A DNA stretch of 64,000 bases from an uncultured Pseudomonadales bacterium (GTDB lineage: Bacteria > Pseudomonadota > Gammaproteobacteria > Pseudomonadales > Cellvibrionaceae). Every line of letters begins with the position of its first letter. Within the stretch, counting starts at the first letter, position 1. Shown one piece after another: positions 63,201 to 64,000 of this stretch. The stretch lies in assembly GCA_947489425.1 (NCBI GenBank), contig CANLDL010000003.1:248001-312000 (forward strand), written 5' to 3'. The position numbers were made by a program, and so were the translations under genes. The notes beneath the pieces are model-generated. The model saw nothing but the letters and a program-made list of their open reading frames with translations. It had not been told where the DNA came from and did no database searches.

Positions 63201-64000
63201 AATCTTCGAAACCATCGAGTAAATCAAATTTACTCATAACAACATAAACAGGTAGGCGGGTTCCTAAATTTTCAATAAGCTCTCGCAATCTGTTGCGCAA
63301 TAAGATTGCATAACTTTTACGATCACTCGGCTGCATATTCATAATACTGACTAAATCAACTACCAGTACAATGCCATTAAGCGGGCGACGTGGGCGGCTT
63401 TTTTCGAGCCAGACCACAAAGTCATTCCAAACACGGTGCGGTAGTTCACGAACTTGTTGATCTTCTCCCTCAAAGTCCGCCTTAGGGTTGCCACTAATTA
63501 ATTCACCATCAGGGTCGATTAAAACTGCCTCGTCGCTAATCCACCAGTCGATTTTATAAGGTAAGTTTTCGTACTTGGCTCGCTTACTTTTATTGTAGTG
63601 CGTTTGTATATAATTTTGCCCGGAGCGATTAATCAAACTCGTCTTACCTGAGTTTTCTGCACCAATCACCATGTACCAAGGCAGGGTATAGACATAATTG
63701 CGCTTACCAATATTTAGACGCAATTCTTGCAAAACACGCTCATATTGATGACGCATAGCAAGAAGAATGGGTTTGATTGGATCGGCCTTTTCTTCCTCTT
63801 CTTTTTTAATTGATTGTTGTAATGCGCGATTACGACGGTACATAGCAATAATGCCCGCAACAGCCAAGACAACAAATAACCCCATAGTAATCGACCAACG
63901 TATGGTCAATGACTCTAGAGGATAGCCATCCCCATACTGCCATTTGGGGCCGAGCCACCACAACAACACGAGTAAAGCGATAACGGTTAAGGTTAATAAA
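60277..64000 (-). CDS. tssM: T6SS inner-membrane protein TssM (IcmF), 5' end cut by the window
   Basis: The frame is open to the right edge. A GTG at 63969 lies inside a hydrophobic LTVIALLVLLWWLGPKW segment, so the true start is outside. Visible: a second membrane helix, Walker A GAENSGKTSLI, the GTPase-like region ending in FDLLDGFEDFFG, a later membrane helix (ANGVLATLIGVLVIGGW), and the long periplasmic IcmF part. With TssL and TssJ it forms the membrane complex of the T6SS. More than 1240 residues are seen. Confidence 0.95.
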   Translation of the reverse strand, partial: LLTLTVIALLVLLWWLGPKWQYGDGYPLESLTIRWSITMGLFVVLAVAGIIAMYRRNRALQQSIKKEEEEKADPIKPILLAMRHQYERVLQELRLNIGKRNYVYTLPWYMVIGAENSGKTSLINRSGQNYIQTHYNKSKRAKYENLPYKIDWWISDEAVLIDPDGELISGNPKADFEGEDQQVRELPHRVWNDFVVWLEKSRPRRPLNGIVLVVDLVSIMNMQPSDRKSYAILLRNRLRELIENLGTRLPVYVVMSKFDLLDGFEDFFGQLSPAEREKPFGFALSADNKSDTSAWLDELQLHYETFVDNLASKTFDALASAPDQKTRNGLFSFNRQLVGVKETLLDFFEEVLDQDRYSTPALVRGVYFTSVYQQGIPHNTFVQAAAASYDLPARIEAAKSIKRSVTYFSQSLFQKIIYPEAGLAGDNIRMMRHKKRTLIANGVLATLIGVLVIGGWHHYYLTNTNAAAQVVKESQQFEALRAESQRRSNGQKWRVDITGHDMLKPLNQIYNAIALFDNYREKPQVVADMGLYQGHAIGPKVEETYLNLLQTRFLPQLAVGLLESINNAEDGSNEKLSALRVYRIMQDIDSRTAGDKQSNERHKQIVQSWMEAKWQDDEYGISGAEQKELMAHLNYAMNLVSADIPAFFSLASREEVSDDQITRLYLLRYADDIVADAQKDLSQLSTAHRLYESIKQDAQIELRNDINIRQFIGSEFDVLYKNEQDIEYTLQQSSAAAENDGSFIADSDSPQKSLQAFMIPALYTAPAYRNYFIQRSENILDLAIVDEWVIGEKQTSTYSEADKKQLAKEIRALYISDYTEYWKRALREMEIREFADIEYAVQTLDILSGSSEPIQRLLGMLKDNVDIYPDLKVEQGTALTEAEKTLLASEHWRGADGIRRNFNRLTGLLEQTSDDDGSLYQTLTVALSDAYDYMAAIQNAPDRGKAALKATRSRFELDGTDPLYVLTRIADGLPEPLSAHISKVAAESWQVMLVKALQELEKRWDEEVYSFYQERLASRYPFNPDSPIDTSLEDFELMFGPQGKLQQFYDEYLKLFLHDNLNALYSQEDESYLVRIDVLEQLEAAWQIQNGFFDSRGGLNVDFSLEPLALSANKLRSVIDIDGQRVSYNHGPTHSSRLIWPNTLRDSAQTQLTIIDTSGNGKAFRYRGPWSWFRLLEKARINGVSDNMVDITLTLGNGSMRYRVRSEKSNSPLIHQLFESFSLPRTLLQSKNPVKSLSRR

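Overview
The window reads as chromosome of an AT-rich, probably marine gammaproteobacterium. Support comes from the gene order UPF0149 (YgfB)-pepP-ubiH-ubiI, a monofunctional hisB in hisB-hisH-hisA, purEK, a napEDABC cluster behind an FNR/Anr-type box, and a type VI secretion system (T6SS). I cannot fix genus or family; Cellvibrionales or Alteromonadales relatives seem plausible. I saw no rRNA, tRNA, CRISPR array or transposase.

Layout. (1) 1-11.8 kb is housekeeping: a membrane-anchored retropepsin-like protease, beta-carbonic anhydrase, a DJ-1/PfpI protein with a ribbon-helix-helix partner, a royal-jelly-type beta-propeller, hisBHA without hisF next to it, AsmA and purEK. (2) 11.5-15.4 kb is a stress module: CDGSH protein, pirin, YqjG-type glutathionyl-hydroquinone reductase and DoxX/YqjF, facing a YhaJ-like LysR regulator across a perfect 25-bp palindrome. 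(3) 15.4-19.6 kb is an integron-type cassette array without a visible integrase (CALIN-like). It has degenerate attC-like sites, unknown small proteins, an acetyltransferase, a kinase gene broken by one TGA codon and a truncated CYTH gene. Unrelated secreted and membrane proteins continue to 22.4 kb. (4) 22.5-30.1 kb is a cyanate/nitrogen operon on the minus strand: a Tat-exported binding protein with an odd Cys-containing N-terminal extension, permease, ATPase, cyanase, an orphan TatB-like protein and a GST. It diverges from a PAS-AAA+ sigma-54 activator. The gap holds a -24/-12 site and three repeated operator-like elements. (5) 30.2-37.5 kb carries small unknown genes, a class II amidotransferase, a glycine-rich-domain protein, a K+-channel-like protein and napEDABC. 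(6) 37.5-42.2 kb is ubiI, ubiH, pepP and ygfB. (7) 42.5-44.0 kb holds two plus-strand lipoproteins.

(8) 44.0-64.0 kb is a T6SS export and effector island, all on the minus strand and read from the right edge leftwards. It runs tssM (cut by the window end), hcp and a VgrG with an unassigned C-terminal domain. Next come small membrane, lipoprotein and Tai4-like putative immunity genes, then a DUF4123 chaperone, an unknown adaptor, PAAR and a Tle5-type phospholipase D effector. Three Sel1-repeat immunity lipoproteins plus a decayed fourth follow, then three unassigned genes. The island shows repeated local duplication and decay. One leader segment is joined to two unrelated protein bodies. A 93-aa gene has a truncated second copy. 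The tail of the PAAR protein reappears as a free-standing protein at the far end.

The best candidates for undescribed biology are the VgrG C-terminal domain with its leader-swapped neighbours, the PAAR tail pair, and the sigma-54-controlled cyanate operon with its Cys-motif binding protein and orphan TatB. Family assignments are from reading the sequence only; no database search was possible.
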